From CAYYWP01 sp050176585 (lineage in GTDB: Bacteria; Desulfobacterota; Binatia; HRBIN30; CADEER01), in contig JBFXHX010000012.1 in assembly GCA_050176585.1 (NCBI GenBank), positions 53,095 through 117,094 of the forward strand: a DNA stretch of 64,000 nucleotides, written 5' to 3'. Under the pieces are notes generated by a model that searched no databases, was not told the origin of the DNA, and saw only the letters and a program-made list of their open reading frames with translations. Positions within the stretch are counted from its first letter, which is position 1. Each line of letters begins with the position of its first letter. The position numbers and the translations under genes were made by a program. Below are positions 1-9,976 of the stretch, piece after piece.

Positions 1-144
1 CGGGCGGCGCTCCTCGATGAGCTTGACGGCTTCGGGCCCGTCGGCCGCCTCGCCGATCACCTCCACGTCGGGAATCGCGCGCAGAAAGCCGCTCAGGCGA
101 TCGCGCGCCAATTTCTCGTCGTCGACGACTAGTGTGCGGAGCAT
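1..144 (-). CDS. Response regulator, receiver domain (partial, cut by window edge)
   Basis: Only the first 48 codons are present. The N-terminus reads MLRTLVVDDEKLARDRLSGF, with the paired acidic residues (D8, D9) of a CheY-like receiver and the R-x-R-L pattern common in LytR/AlgR-type regulators. The start ATG overlaps the stop of the upstream histidine kinase by one base (TGATG), so the two are translationally coupled and should form a two-component pair. The phospho-acceptor Asp and any output domain lie outside the window. The LytTR assignment is inferred from the kinase partner, not seen. Confidence 0.85.
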   Translation of the reverse strand, partial: MLRTLVVDDEKLARDRLSGFLRAIPDVEVIGEAADGPEAVKLIEERRP

Positions 145-1331
145 CACGCGGCCCCTGTCGTGAGCGGAATGCGCAGCGACACCGTCGTCCCGTCGCCGGG
201 CCGGCTCGCGACCACGGGCACATACGCGGCCCCGTACAGGCGCAGCAGCCGGTCGCGCACGTTGCGGAGCCCGACGCCGCTGTCGAAGATCGCGCGTTCA
301 TCGCGCAAGCCTACGCCGGTGTCTTTCACCGCGAGATGCAGATCGCGTTCGTCCACATGGGCCTCGATCGTCACCTGCCCGCCGCCGATCTTGGGCGAGA
401 TGCCGTGTTTCACCGCGTTCTCGACCAATGGCTGCAGAATGAGGCTGGGCAGCAATTGTGCGCGGGCGCGCGCGTCGATGTGCTCTTCCACCCGCAGCGC
501 GTCGCCGAACCGCGCGCGTTCGATCTCCAGGTAGGACTCGGCGACGCGGAGCTCCTCCGCCAGCGGCACGAAATCCGCCTGCGCCCGGTGCAGCAGGTAT
601 CTATAGATGTCGCCGAGCCGCTCGACACAGGCCTCCGCCTTCACCGGATCGGTGGCGATGAGCTGGGCGATCGAGTTCAGGCTGTTGAAGAGAAAATGCG
701 GGTTGACCTGGGCGCGCAGGGCCGCGAGCTGCGCAGAGATCGCCAGATTGCGCAGCTCCTCCTGGCGGTTGTGCAGGCGCCGCAGCCGCCACCAGTACTG
801 GTTGAAGCCGACGACGCAGATGATCACCGTCGGCACGATCGGGATCAGGGTGAACACCAGCGGCGCCTGGCGGAGCGCGTAGGCCGGGATGGTGACCGCG
901 ATATCGGGCCCGCCGTAGGGGAACAACACGGACGGCTCGGAGAGCAGGAGCGCCCGCACCTCGGTGAGCGCCACCGACAGCGCCGTGTACGCCAACGCCG
1001 ACACGGCCGCCTGTGCCCCCAGCCGCTTGCCGGTCGGCAACGCGTCGAAGCGCGGTAGCACCCGCTCCCACAGGAGTTGGGTCAGCATCGAGTAGACGAG
1101 CGTCGCGACGATGATGAACGCGGCACTCGGCAACGACCGCATCAGGGTGAAGTTCCACAGGCTGCTCTGGAGCCCGATGCCCAGGCCGCTGCCGTAGATG
1201 AAGATCAGCTGCGACCGGCGCGCGCTGGCCGCGCTTTCCGCCGCCGAGCCCGGGTTGGCGTCGGCCCATGCGGCCGCGTCGTCGGCGCGGCGGACGGCGG
1301 TGTCCCGGGCAGTGATATCGTACGAGCTCAT
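144..1331 (-). CDS. LytS/YehU-type sensor histidine kinase
   Basis: Membrane sensor kinase of the His_kinase (PF06580) family, 395 aa from the ATG at 1331. I preferred this start because the upstream 38 codons are poorly protein-like. Four hydrophobic segments lie at about residues 41-62, 71-88, 105-124 and 158-176. They are followed by the family signature QVNPHFLFNSLNSI with phospho-acceptor His near residue 212, then the N-box (PLVENAVKHG, about 301-310) and a glycine-rich ATP lid. No periplasmic sensor domain is evident, so the signal may be sensed in the membrane. It is expected to phosphorylate the overlapping downstream response regulator. Ligand unknown. Confidence 0.88.
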   Translation of the reverse strand: MSSYDITARDTAVRRADDAAAWADANPGSAAESAASARRSQLIFIYGSGLGIGLQSSLWNFTLMRSLPSAAFIIVATLVYSMLTQLLWERVLPRFDALPTGKRLGAQAAVSALAYTALSVALTEVRALLLSEPSVLFPYGGPDIAVTIPAYALRQAPLVFTLIPIVPTVIICVVGFNQYWWRLRRLHNRQEELRNLAISAQLAALRAQVNPHFLFNSLNSIAQLIATDPVKAEACVERLGDIYRYLLHRAQADFVPLAEELRVAESYLEIERARFGDALRVEEHIDARARAQLLPSLILQPLVENAVKHGISPKIGGGQVTIEAHVDERDLHLAVKDTGVGLRDERAIFDSGVGLRNVRDRLLRLYGAAYVPVVASRPGDGTTVSLRIPLTTGAA

Positions 1332-1491
1332 CGCAACGGCTGCGGTCGCTCCGCCATAGTAGGCAAGCCGGCAATTCTTTGGGAAGCATTTTTGCTCGCT
1401 CGTATGGCGCCGCTGCGTCCGAGAACCGCTGAAAGGCGCGCGCACCTCGCGGCGCGGCGGACCGTAGTGGCTGGCGGCGCGGCGCCGGTGC

Positions 1492-1497
1492 TACAGT
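1492..1497 (+). promoter_or_regulatory. Candidate -10 element (TACAGT) of a leaderless transcript
   Basis: The hexamer TACAGT matches TAnnnT and sits exactly 6 nt before the ATG at 1504. No Shine-Dalgarno sequence is visible. A transcript starting 6-7 nt downstream of the hexamer would begin at the start codon. No convincing -35 box is seen. Confidence 0.35.
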
Positions 1498-1503
1498 GCG
1501 CGC

Positions 1504-2319
1504 ATGGCTGAACAGGACCCTCGCGAGTTGACCGGCTGGCCCGTGGTGCATCAGTTCTTCCGCATCGATCGAGCCCGCTGGCATGGGCTCTCGCCGGAGC
1601 GCCGCGCCGCGGCGATCGAGGAGCTCACCGCGTACCTGCGCCGGGTCGGCGCGGAAGAGGGGTTGCAGTTCGTGCCGCTCGCGGGCGTCGCGAAATCGGA
1701 TTTCGCCTACATGGCGGTTCACCCGGAGCTCAACCGCCTCCAACAGCTCGGCCAACAGCTGCTGGCGACCCTCTTCGGGACCTGTCTGCATCCCGTCTAT
1801 GCGTTCCTGTCGATCACAGAGGTCAGCGAGTACATGAGCACGCAGGCCGACTGGGCGAAGCAGTTGCGCGAAGAGCAGCACCTCGACCCGGAATCGTCGG
1901 AATTTGCCAAGAGCCTGGCGGCCTTCGGCGCGCGCATGACCGCGTATGCGCGCGCGCGGGTACACCCGCAGCTGCCGACCGACATGCCGGTGGTGTGCTT
2001 CTACCCGATGAGCAAGGCGCGCGGGGAGCAGCGGAACTGGTATGCCCTGCCGTTCGAGGAGCGCAAGAAGCTGATGAGCGGGCACGGCGCGACCGGCCGC
2101 AAGTTCGCCAGCCGCATTCTGCAGCTCATCACCAGCAGCACCGGTCTCGACGATTGGGAATGGGGCGTGACCCTGTTCGCGCGCGACCTGCAGAGCATTC
2201 GCGACGTCGTTTACGAGATGCGGTTCGAGGAAGGCAGCGCGCTGTACGGACAGTTCGGTCAGTTCTACGTCGGGTTGCGGTTTCAGACGGACGCACTGCA
2301 GGAGACCTTGCAGCTCTAG
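1504..2319 (+). CDS. chdC: Coproheme decarboxylase (HemQ/ChdC)
   Basis: Chlorite-dismutase-like heme protein, 271 aa. It catalyses the last step of the coproporphyrin-dependent heme pathway, decarboxylating coproheme III to heme b with peroxide. Seen in the sequence: the FYPMSKARGEQRNWYALPF block, where Y167 corresponds to the catalytic tyrosine of the YPMSK motif in Firmicutes-type enzymes, then the GHGATGRKF stretch and the C-terminal block VYEMRFEEGSALYGQFGQFY. This matches functional HemQ rather than true chlorite dismutase. It stands alone, with no other heme gene nearby. A 26-bp tandem repeat duplicates its last two codons and stop. Likely transcribed leaderless. Confidence 0.88.
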   Translation: MAEQDPRELTGWPVVHQFFRIDRARWHGLSPERRAAAIEELTAYLRRVGAEEGLQFVPLAGVAKSDFAYMAVHPELNRLQQLGQQLLATLFGTCLHPVYAFLSITEVSEYMSTQADWAKQLREEQHLDPESSEFAKSLAAFGARMTAYARARVHPQLPTDMPVVCFYPMSKARGEQRNWYALPFEERKKLMSGHGATGRKFASRILQLITSSTGLDDWEWGVTLFARDLQSIRDVVYEMRFEEGSALYGQFGQFYVGLRFQTDALQETLQL

Positions 2320-2361
2320 AGGGCGCCGCGCCCACGCAGCTCTAGAGGACGACACGCCCAC
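2310..2361 (+). repeat. Tandem 26-bp direct repeat over the end of chdC
   Basis: Two adjacent 26-nt units (2310-2335 and 2336-2361) differ at three positions and share GCAGCTCTAGAGG and CGCCCAC. The first unit contains the TAG stop of chdC and the second duplicates it just downstream. This looks like a local slippage or duplication event. Confidence 0.8.
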
Positions 2362-2362
2362 C

Positions 2363-2396
2363 GCGGCCGAGGTCGGCACAAGGCCGCTTTCTTTTT
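2363..2396 (+). terminator. Probable intrinsic terminator after chdC
   Basis: A GCGGCC/GGCCGC stem (2363-2368 with 2382-2387) around a 13-nt loop is followed directly by TTTCTTTTT (2388-2396). It would end chdC transcription before the efpL start region. Confidence 0.6.
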
Positions 2397-2409
2397 CGGC
2401 CGCGCGCGC

Positions 2410-2415
2410 TAGATA
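2410..2415 (+). promoter_or_regulatory. Candidate -10 element (TAGATA) of efpL
   Basis: TAGATA lies 6 nt before the ATG at 2422, the same geometry as at chdC and the ferredoxin:thioredoxin reductase gene, and no Shine-Dalgarno is present. It falls just after the chdC terminator, as expected for an independent promoter. The final base departs from TAnnnT. Confidence 0.25.
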
Positions 2416-2421
2416 CCCCGC

Positions 2422-2994
2422 ATGCCGAATGCGAGTGATCTCCGCCGCGGCGGGCGCGTCGAGCTGGACGGCGAGCCGTACGCCGTCCTCGACGTCCATT
2501 TCCAGAGCCCTTCCGCGCGCGGCGCGGCCACGCTGGTCAAAGCGAAAGTGCGCAACCTGCGCACGGGCAACGTGTTCGACCGCACGTTCAAAGCGCAGGA
2601 TCGCATCGTCGAACCCCAGGTCGAGCTGCGCGCCGTCCAGTTCCTGTACCGCGACGATAGCGGTTTCCACTTCATGGACGGCGAGAGCTACGATCAGTTC
2701 AGCCTCGGCGCCGAGGAGCTGGGTACCGTCACCGGTTATCTCAAAGAAGGGCTGACCGGCATTCGCTCGGTGCTCTACAACGGCGAGGTCATCAGCATCG
2801 AGCTACCGCATACGATCGTGCTGTGCGTCGAGTCGACCGATCCCGCCATCAAGGGGGCGACCGCCCAAGCGCAGACCAAGCCGGCGCGGTTGGAGACCGG
2901 CCTCGTGATCCAGGTCCCCGCGTATCTCGAATCCGGCGAGCTCGTCCAGGTCGACACCCGCGAGGCGCGGTTCATCTCGCGCGCCAAGGACTGA
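2422..2994 (+). CDS. efpL: Elongation factor P-like protein EfpL (YeiP)
   Basis: EF-P paralogue of 190 aa that helps ribosomes through stalling motifs such as polyproline. Three beta-barrel domains are expected. The domain I loop reads QSPSARGAATLVK with Arg33 at the tip. This extended loop matches E. coli YeiP/EfpL (SPTARGAATLYK) and differs from canonical EF-P, which carries a modifiable Lys in PGKG. The C-terminal end KPARLETGLVIQVPAYLESGE is also YeiP-like. The arginine suggests no lysyl or hydroxylysyl modification. It is followed 15 nt later by parC, so the two may be co-transcribed. Naming it plain EF-P would be imprecise. Confidence 0.88.
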   Translation: MPNASDLRRGGRVELDGEPYAVLDVHFQSPSARGAATLVKAKVRNLRTGNVFDRTFKAQDRIVEPQVELRAVQFLYRDDSGFHFMDGESYDQFSLGAEELGTVTGYLKEGLTGIRSVLYNGEVISIELPHTIVLCVESTDPAIKGATAQAQTKPARLETGLVIQVPAYLESGELVQVDTREARFISRAKD

Positions 2995-3009
2995 GGGCGG
3001 GAACAGCGG

Positions 3010-5337
3010 ATGGCCGAGCCGCACGATCGGATCGCCACGGTCGACCTCGGCAGCGCCGCTGAGGAGCGCTTCATCGCGTATGCGTTGAGCGTCATCACCT
3101 CGCGCGCGCTGCCGGACGTGCGCGACGGGTTGAAGCCGGTGCAGCGGCGCATCCTGTACGCCATGTACCAGAGCCTCCGCCTCACCGCCGGGGCGCGGGC
3201 GCGCAAGTCCGCCGCCGTCGTCGGCGAGGTGCTCGGCAAGTACCACCCGCACGGCGACCAGGCGGCGTACGAGGCGATGGTGCGCATGGCGCAGCCGTTT
3301 GCGCTGCGCTACCCCCTCGTCCACGGCGAAGGCAACTTCGGCTCGCTCGACGGCGATAGCCCGGCGGCCATGCGCTACACCGAGGCGCGCCTCGCCGCGA
3401 TCGCCGAGGAGCTGCTGCGCGACATCCGCTACGATACGGTGGATTTCCGCGACAACTACGACGCCACCCAGCGCGAGCCGACGGTGCTGCCCGCCGCGTT
3501 CCCGCAGCTGCTCGTCAACGGCAGCACCGGCATCGCGGTGGGAATGGCGACCAACATTCCGCCGCACAATCTCCGCGAGGTCGTCGACGCGCTGATCGCG
3601 CTGATCGACGACCCGAGCCTGCAGACGCGCGATCTGGTCAAATATGTGCGCGGGCCCGACTTCCCGACCGGCGGCGAAATTCTCAGCACCCGCGCCGAGC
3701 TCCGACAGATCTATGAAACCGGGCAAGGCGCCGTACGCGTGCGCAGCCAGTACCGCGAGGAACACAGCGGCCGCAAACGACTAATCGTGATCACCTCCAT
3801 CCCGTACGCGACCAACAAGGCCGCTCTCGTGGAGGAAATCGCTACGCACATCAGCGCGCGCAAACTGCCGCTGGCGGTCGACGTGCGCGATGAATCCACC
3901 GACTCCGTGCGCATTGTCGTCGAGATGCGGCACGACGCGTCGGCGGACGCGGTGATGGCCTACCTCTTCAAGCACACCGCCCTGCAACAGAACTTCAATG
4001 TGAACGTGACGGCGCTGGTCCCCACCGGCCGCGCCGGTATCGGCCAACCCGCGCGACTGACCCTCCTCGACCTCTGCCGCCACTTTCTGGATTTCCGCCG
4101 CGACATCGTCCGCCGCCGCCTCACCCACGAGCTCGCCGAGCTGCGCGACCGCCTGCACATCCTCGCCGGGTTCCTCAAGCTGTTCGACGGGCTCGATCGC
4201 GCGATCAAGATCATCCGCCAGGCGGAATCGCGGGCCGACGCGCAGCAGGGATTGATGAAGGCGTTCGGCCTCGACGAGGTGCAGGCCGACGCCGTACTCG
4301 AGACGCGCCTCTATCAGCTCGCCCGCCTGGAGATGGACAAGCTCCGCGCCGAGCAGCGCGAAAAGGAGCGCCGTTCCCGCGAGATCGAGCGCACCTTGAA
4401 GAGCGATCAAGCGCTCTGGGCCCTCGTTGCGGGCGAGCTCAAGGCCATCGGTGAGCAGTACGGCGACGCGCGGCGCAGCGTGATCAAGGCGGGCGGCGAG
4501 CTCAGCTACGACGCAGAAGCCTACGTGGTCCACGAGGACGCCACCGTCGTCGTCACCCGCGATGGCTGGATGAAACGCGTCGGCGAGATCAAAGACCCGA
4601 GCGCCACCCGCGTGCGCGAGGGCGATCAGGCGAAATGGGTCCTGCGCGGCAATACCCGCGACAGCCTGGCCCTATTCTCGAACCTGGGCGTCGTCTATGT
4701 GATGAAAGTGCAGGGCCTGCCGGCCACCACCGGCTACGGCGAGCCGGTGCAGTCGCTGCTGAACTTCAAGGACCGAGAGCGTATCGTCGCCGCGGTGCTG
4801 CTGCCGGCGCCGTCCGGCAACGGCCATAGTAGCGACGGCTCCGCCCCGGTCGCGCAGGGCGAGTTGTTCGCCGGCGGCGACGATGGGGCCGACGGCGGAA
4901 GCGGTCTCCCCTCGCGCGGCGCCGCCGAGCGCTGGTTGGTCGCCACCGCGGGCGGCATGGGTTTCTTCTGCCGCCCGGACCTGAGCGAGACCACGCGCAG
5001 TGGCCGGCGCTATGCGCGGGTGAAGGACGACGACGTGCTCGTCAACGTCGGGCCGGCAAGCGGTGACACGGTCACCGCCGTGAGCTCGGACGGAAAAGTC
5101 CTGGTGTTTCCGGCTGAAGAGCTGCCGGAGCTCGCGGGGGCCGGGCGCGGAGTCATCCTGATGCGCCTCGACGAGGGGGAAACTCTGGTCGCGGCGACTT
5201 GCCACGATGGCGCTCGTACCTTGATCGCCGTGGGCGAGGACGGGAGCGAGCGCAAGCTGCCCTCTCTGGAAAGCGCCCACCGCGCGCAAAAGGGCCGCAG
5301 AGCCTTGAAGCGCATGAAGGTGGTGGATTTGCGCTGA
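3010..5337 (+). CDS. parC: DNA topoisomerase IV subunit A (ParC)
   Basis: Type IIA topoisomerase breakage-reunion subunit, 775 aa, decatenating chromosomes with ParE (7953-9854). The N-terminal winged-helix region carries the catalytic Tyr123 in AAMRYTEARL and the GKYHPHGD signature. The central part (about 370-480) is the coiled-coil tower, and the C-terminal 270 residues form a degenerate beta-pinwheel. The quinolone-determining position equivalent to E. coli ParC Ser80 is Gln84, while the acidic Glu (E88, E. coli Glu84) is kept. ParC rather than GyrA is favoured by the short degenerate C-terminal domain and the nearby ParE-like partner. Starts 15 nt after efpL. Confidence 0.85.
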   Translation: MAEPHDRIATVDLGSAAEERFIAYALSVITSRALPDVRDGLKPVQRRILYAMYQSLRLTAGARARKSAAVVGEVLGKYHPHGDQAAYEAMVRMAQPFALRYPLVHGEGNFGSLDGDSPAAMRYTEARLAAIAEELLRDIRYDTVDFRDNYDATQREPTVLPAAFPQLLVNGSTGIAVGMATNIPPHNLREVVDALIALIDDPSLQTRDLVKYVRGPDFPTGGEILSTRAELRQIYETGQGAVRVRSQYREEHSGRKRLIVITSIPYATNKAALVEEIATHISARKLPLAVDVRDESTDSVRIVVEMRHDASADAVMAYLFKHTALQQNFNVNVTALVPTGRAGIGQPARLTLLDLCRHFLDFRRDIVRRRLTHELAELRDRLHILAGFLKLFDGLDRAIKIIRQAESRADAQQGLMKAFGLDEVQADAVLETRLYQLARLEMDKLRAEQREKERRSREIERTLKSDQALWALVAGELKAIGEQYGDARRSVIKAGGELSYDAEAYVVHEDATVVVTRDGWMKRVGEIKDPSATRVREGDQAKWVLRGNTRDSLALFSNLGVVYVMKVQGLPATTGYGEPVQSLLNFKDRERIVAAVLLPAPSGNGHSSDGSAPVAQGELFAGGDDGADGGSGLPSRGAAERWLVATAGGMGFFCRPDLSETTRSGRRYARVKDDDVLVNVGPASGDTVTAVSSDGKVLVFPAEELPELAGAGRGVILMRLDEGETLVAATCHDGARTLIAVGEDGSERKLPSLESAHRAQKGRRALKRMKVVDLR

Positions 5338-5781
5338 GGTGGATGCGACCGCGCCTCGCCGGGCATGCGCCAGCCGCAGCCCGGTCGCGCGGCGGTTCGC
5401 AGCCGCTCTCACGGCGCCGCCCGCGGGCGAACCGGGGTCTTTTAGGATGTTGATTTCGAGGTTGAGGCCGGGCTCAGCCGTGGCACCCGCTTCTCGCCGG
5501 TGGCCGACGGGCGCGAGGGTCTAGCAATTTCTCGCCCACACAGCTTGACAGCATCGAGGGGGGGCCTTACTTGGCCCGCGCCGTTCAGCGCTTAGCCAAC
5601 CGGCGTGTCCCGCCGCCTCGGGGCGTAGGGCTCGCCAGCGGGGCTGGGGTCGGGCGGTTCGGGTCGCGATTTTCACAGTCAGTCCGTCGAGCAGCACACA
5701 TCAGAGGTTGTCGAAAAGATTGGTGCGGCGCCGACTTGCGGTGCCGCGAGAGCCGTTTGACCGAACAAGGAGGTTGGCGAG
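5338..5781. other. Intergenic region upstream of groESL
   Basis: 444 nt without a credible gene. A possible promoter is TTGACA (5545-5550) with a poor -10 (TACTTG, 5568-5573), about 210 nt ahead of groES. A good CIRCE inverted repeat is not seen. A strong Shine-Dalgarno AAGGAGG (5767-5773) belongs to groES. Confidence 0.4.
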
Positions 5782-6075
5782 ATGGCAGTGCAAATGCGAC
5801 CGCTGCACGATCGGGTGATCGTCAAGCGCGTTGAAGGAGAAGAGCGCACGCGGGGCGGCATCATCATTCCCGACACGGCGAAGGAGAAGCCCCAGGAAGG
5901 GCGCATCGTCGCAGTCGGGCCGGGACGCGTGGCCGACGGCAAGGTGATCAAGCCCGAGGTGAAACCGGGCGACCGGATTCTGTTCAGCAAGTACGCTGGA
6001 ACCGAGGTCGTCCTCGATGGCGAAGACCACATCATCATGCGCGAGGACGACATCCTCGGCGTGATCGAGGCGTAA
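5782..6075 (+). CDS. groES: Co-chaperonin GroES
   Basis: 97-aa cytosolic heptameric lid of the GroEL chaperonin. Seen: the N-terminal RPLHDRVIVKRVE strand, the mobile loop with EERTRGGIIIPDTAKEKPQEG that contacts GroEL, and the C-terminal DDILGVIEA. The length is typical. A perfect AAGGAGG ribosome-binding site lies 8 nt upstream. groEL follows after 33 nt, with its own GGAGG-type site, forming the usual two-gene operon. Placement between parC and parE is unusual. Heat-shock control could not be established from the upstream sequence. Confidence 0.97.
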   Translation: MAVQMRPLHDRVIVKRVEGEERTRGGIIIPDTAKEKPQEGRIVAVGPGRVADGKVIKPEVKPGDRILFSKYAGTEVVLDGEDHIIMREDDILGVIEA

Positions 6076-6108
6076 GCATCAACCGACGAACAGGAGGGAG
6101 TTCCGCCG

Positions 6109-7731
<1,623 letters not shown>

Positions 7732-7767
7732 TCTTGCGCGCGGGCAACCGCCCGCGCATCACCGGCC

Positions 7768-7805
7768 AAAGGAGGGCGGTCCGAACGGACCGCCCTCCTT
7801 TTTTT
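7768..7805 (+). terminator. Intrinsic terminator of groESL
   Basis: A perfect 15-bp stem (AAAGGAGGGCGGTCC, 7768-7782, with its complement 7787-7801) around a GAAC loop runs into an uninterrupted T-run ending at 7805. It is the best rho-independent terminator in the window. Confidence 0.92.
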
Positions 7806-7952
7806 CGGCTCGGGTCGGCCGCATCGCCCTCCGGCCGGGGTGGAACGATCCCACCGGCTGTGGCACCCTCCGGGTGCTGACGAGAGGGGAGGATGCGGAG
7901 GCTGGCGGCGGGTCGGCACCACGCCCGGAAACGCCCGGCATCGCGAACACAG

Positions 7953-9854
7953 ATGGCGCAGCAGAAGTACACTGCCAAGGACATCACCGTGCTCGAAGGG
8001 CTCGAGCCGGTACGGAAACGCCCCGCGATGTACATCGGCGGGGTCGATCGCGCCGGCTTGCACCACCTCGTGTGGGAGCTGCTCGACAACGCGGTGGACG
8101 AGGCGATGAACGGACACTGCGACAAGATCACCGTGCGCCTGCACAAGGACGGCGAGACGATCACCGTAAGCGACAACGGCCGTGGAATTCCGATCGACCT
8201 CCATCCGAAGTACAAGAAATCCGCGCTCGAGCTCATCCTCACGACCCTGCACGCCGGCGGAAAATTCGAGAGCCGGAACTACTTCCACGCCGGCGGCCTG
8301 CACGGCGTCGGCGCGTCGGTGGTCACGGCGCTCTCGTCGTCGCTGGTGGCGCAGGTCAAACGCGACGGATCCCTCTGGGAGCAGTCGTTCGCGCGCGGCG
8401 TGCCGACGAGCAAGCTCAAGAAGGTCGGTCCGGCGCGCGGCAGCGGCACGGTCATCACGTTCACGGCAGACAGCGCGATCTTTCCGAGCACCCGTTTCGA
8501 CGCAGCGGTGATCCGCGAACGCCTCGAGTCGCGCTCCTACCTGCACCGCGGGCTCCAGCTCGCGTTCGAGAACGAGGCCGAGCGCACCACCGAGGTCTTC
8601 CAGCACACGCAGGGCATCGCCGAGTGGATCGGGAAGCTCATCACCGAGCGGGGTAAACAACCCGTCGCCGAGCCGTTCTACGGCGAGCGGCGCGACGGCT
8701 TCGTCGTCGAGTGCGCGCTCGCCTGGACCGAGGCGACGGACGAGCACGTCCTGTCGTTCGTGAACGGCATTCCGACCGGATCCGGCGGCGCGCATGAAGC
8801 CGGCCTGCGCAGCGGCCTCACCAAAGCGGTGCGCAATTACCTGAGCGTGCAGAACCTGGTTCCGAAAGGCGTCGCGATCGCCCCGGAGGACGTGCGCGAG
8901 GGCGTGGTCGCCATCCTGAGCGTGTACATCCAGGAGCCGCAGTTCCAGGGGCAGACCAAGGACCGGTTGAACAACCCGGAAGTGACGGCGCCGATCGACA
9001 ACTTCGTGCGCACCGCGCTCGAGAACCACCTGCTCCACAACCGTTCGCAGGCCAACGCGATCGCGGACCGCGTGGTCCTGGCGGCGCGCGCGCGCAGCGC
9101 CTCACGGGCCGCGGTCGAGCAGGTCCAGCGAAAATCGGCCGTTTCCCACCGGCTCAACTTGCCCGGCAAGCTCGCCGACTGCAGCTCGACCGATCCGCGC
9201 GTCAGCGAGCTGTTCATCGTCGAAGGCGACTCGGCCGGTGGCTCCGCCAAACAGGGCCGCCATCGCGAGTTCCAGGCGGTGCTGCCGCTGCGCGGCAAGG
9301 TGCTCAACGCGGAGCAGGCCTCGCTCAGCAAGGTGCTGGCGAACCGCGAGCTGAACGACATCATCTCGGCGCTCGGCTGTGGCACCGGCAAGCAGTTCGA
9401 CGCCAGCCGGCTGCGCTACCACAAGATCTGCCTGCTGATGGATGCCGATTCCGACGGCCATCACATCTGCACGCTGCTGCTCACGTTCTTCTACCGGCAC
9501 ATGCGCCCGCTCATCGACAGCGGCCATGTGTTCATCGCCCAGCCGCCGCTCTACAAGATCGAGGTGGGCAAACAGGTGCACTGGGCGCTGAGCGACGTAG
9601 AGCGCGATCGCATCCTCGCCAGCGCCAACGGCAAGTCCGCCGTCGTGCAGCGGTTCAAAGGCCTCGGCGAGATGAACCCGCCGACCCTCAAAGAGACCAC
9701 GCTGGATCCGCAGCGGCGCACGCTCCTTCGCGTGGCGATCCAGGACGGCAACGTCGCGGAACAGACGATCCAGACCTTGATGGGCAAGGAAGTCGAACCG
9801 CGCTTCAAGCTGATCATGGACCGCGCGCCGCGCGTCGACGACGTCGATGTGTAG
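7953..9854 (+). CDS. parE: DNA topoisomerase IV subunit B (ParE)
   Basis: ATPase subunit of a type IIA topoisomerase, 633 aa from the ATG at 7953. That start puts YTAKDITVLEGLEPVRKRP at the usual N-terminal position; an earlier ATG at 7893 would add 20 unrelated residues. Seen: the GHKL ATPase motifs (ELLDNAVDEA, DNGRGIPID, GGLHGVGASVV), the transducer region, and the TOPRIM block with EGDSAGGSAKQ and DADSDGHH, where Asp-Ser-Asp is ParE-like rather than the GyrB Asp-Val-Asp. C-terminal QRFKGLGEMNPPTLKETTLDP is intact. It should pair with ParC (3010-5337). GyrB is the less likely alternative. Confidence 0.83.
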   Translation: MAQQKYTAKDITVLEGLEPVRKRPAMYIGGVDRAGLHHLVWELLDNAVDEAMNGHCDKITVRLHKDGETITVSDNGRGIPIDLHPKYKKSALELILTTLHAGGKFESRNYFHAGGLHGVGASVVTALSSSLVAQVKRDGSLWEQSFARGVPTSKLKKVGPARGSGTVITFTADSAIFPSTRFDAAVIRERLESRSYLHRGLQLAFENEAERTTEVFQHTQGIAEWIGKLITERGKQPVAEPFYGERRDGFVVECALAWTEATDEHVLSFVNGIPTGSGGAHEAGLRSGLTKAVRNYLSVQNLVPKGVAIAPEDVREGVVAILSVYIQEPQFQGQTKDRLNNPEVTAPIDNFVRTALENHLLHNRSQANAIADRVVLAARARSASRAAVEQVQRKSAVSHRLNLPGKLADCSSTDPRVSELFIVEGDSAGGSAKQGRHREFQAVLPLRGKVLNAEQASLSKVLANRELNDIISALGCGTGKQFDASRLRYHKICLLMDADSDGHHICTLLLTFFYRHMRPLIDSGHVFIAQPPLYKIEVGKQVHWALSDVERDRILASANGKSAVVQRFKGLGEMNPPTLKETTLDPQRRTLLRVAIQDGNVAEQTIQTLMGKEVEPRFKLIMDRAPRVDDVDV

Positions 9855-9976
9855 GGCGCGCGCGGACACCTTCCCCGGCCATGCAGCGGCGGGCGCGGGG
9901 CGGCGGGCAGAGCCGCGGGGCGCTGGCGCAAGCCGCGGCGCATCTCACGCGTAGGCTGCGCCCATTTGGCGGTAGC

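Noticed and set aside
601..2670. A 689-codon open frame on the minus strand across chdC and efpL
   Set aside because: It covers two convincing plus-strand genes, has no recognisable domain, and its composition (Arg/Ala/His-rich) is that of an antisense shadow in GC-rich DNA.
5521..5550. Possible CIRCE element upstream of groESL
   Set aside because: CTAGCAATT with a 9-nt spacer and CACAGCTTG matches the two arms poorly (right arm about 4 of 9), and it is over 200 nt from groES.
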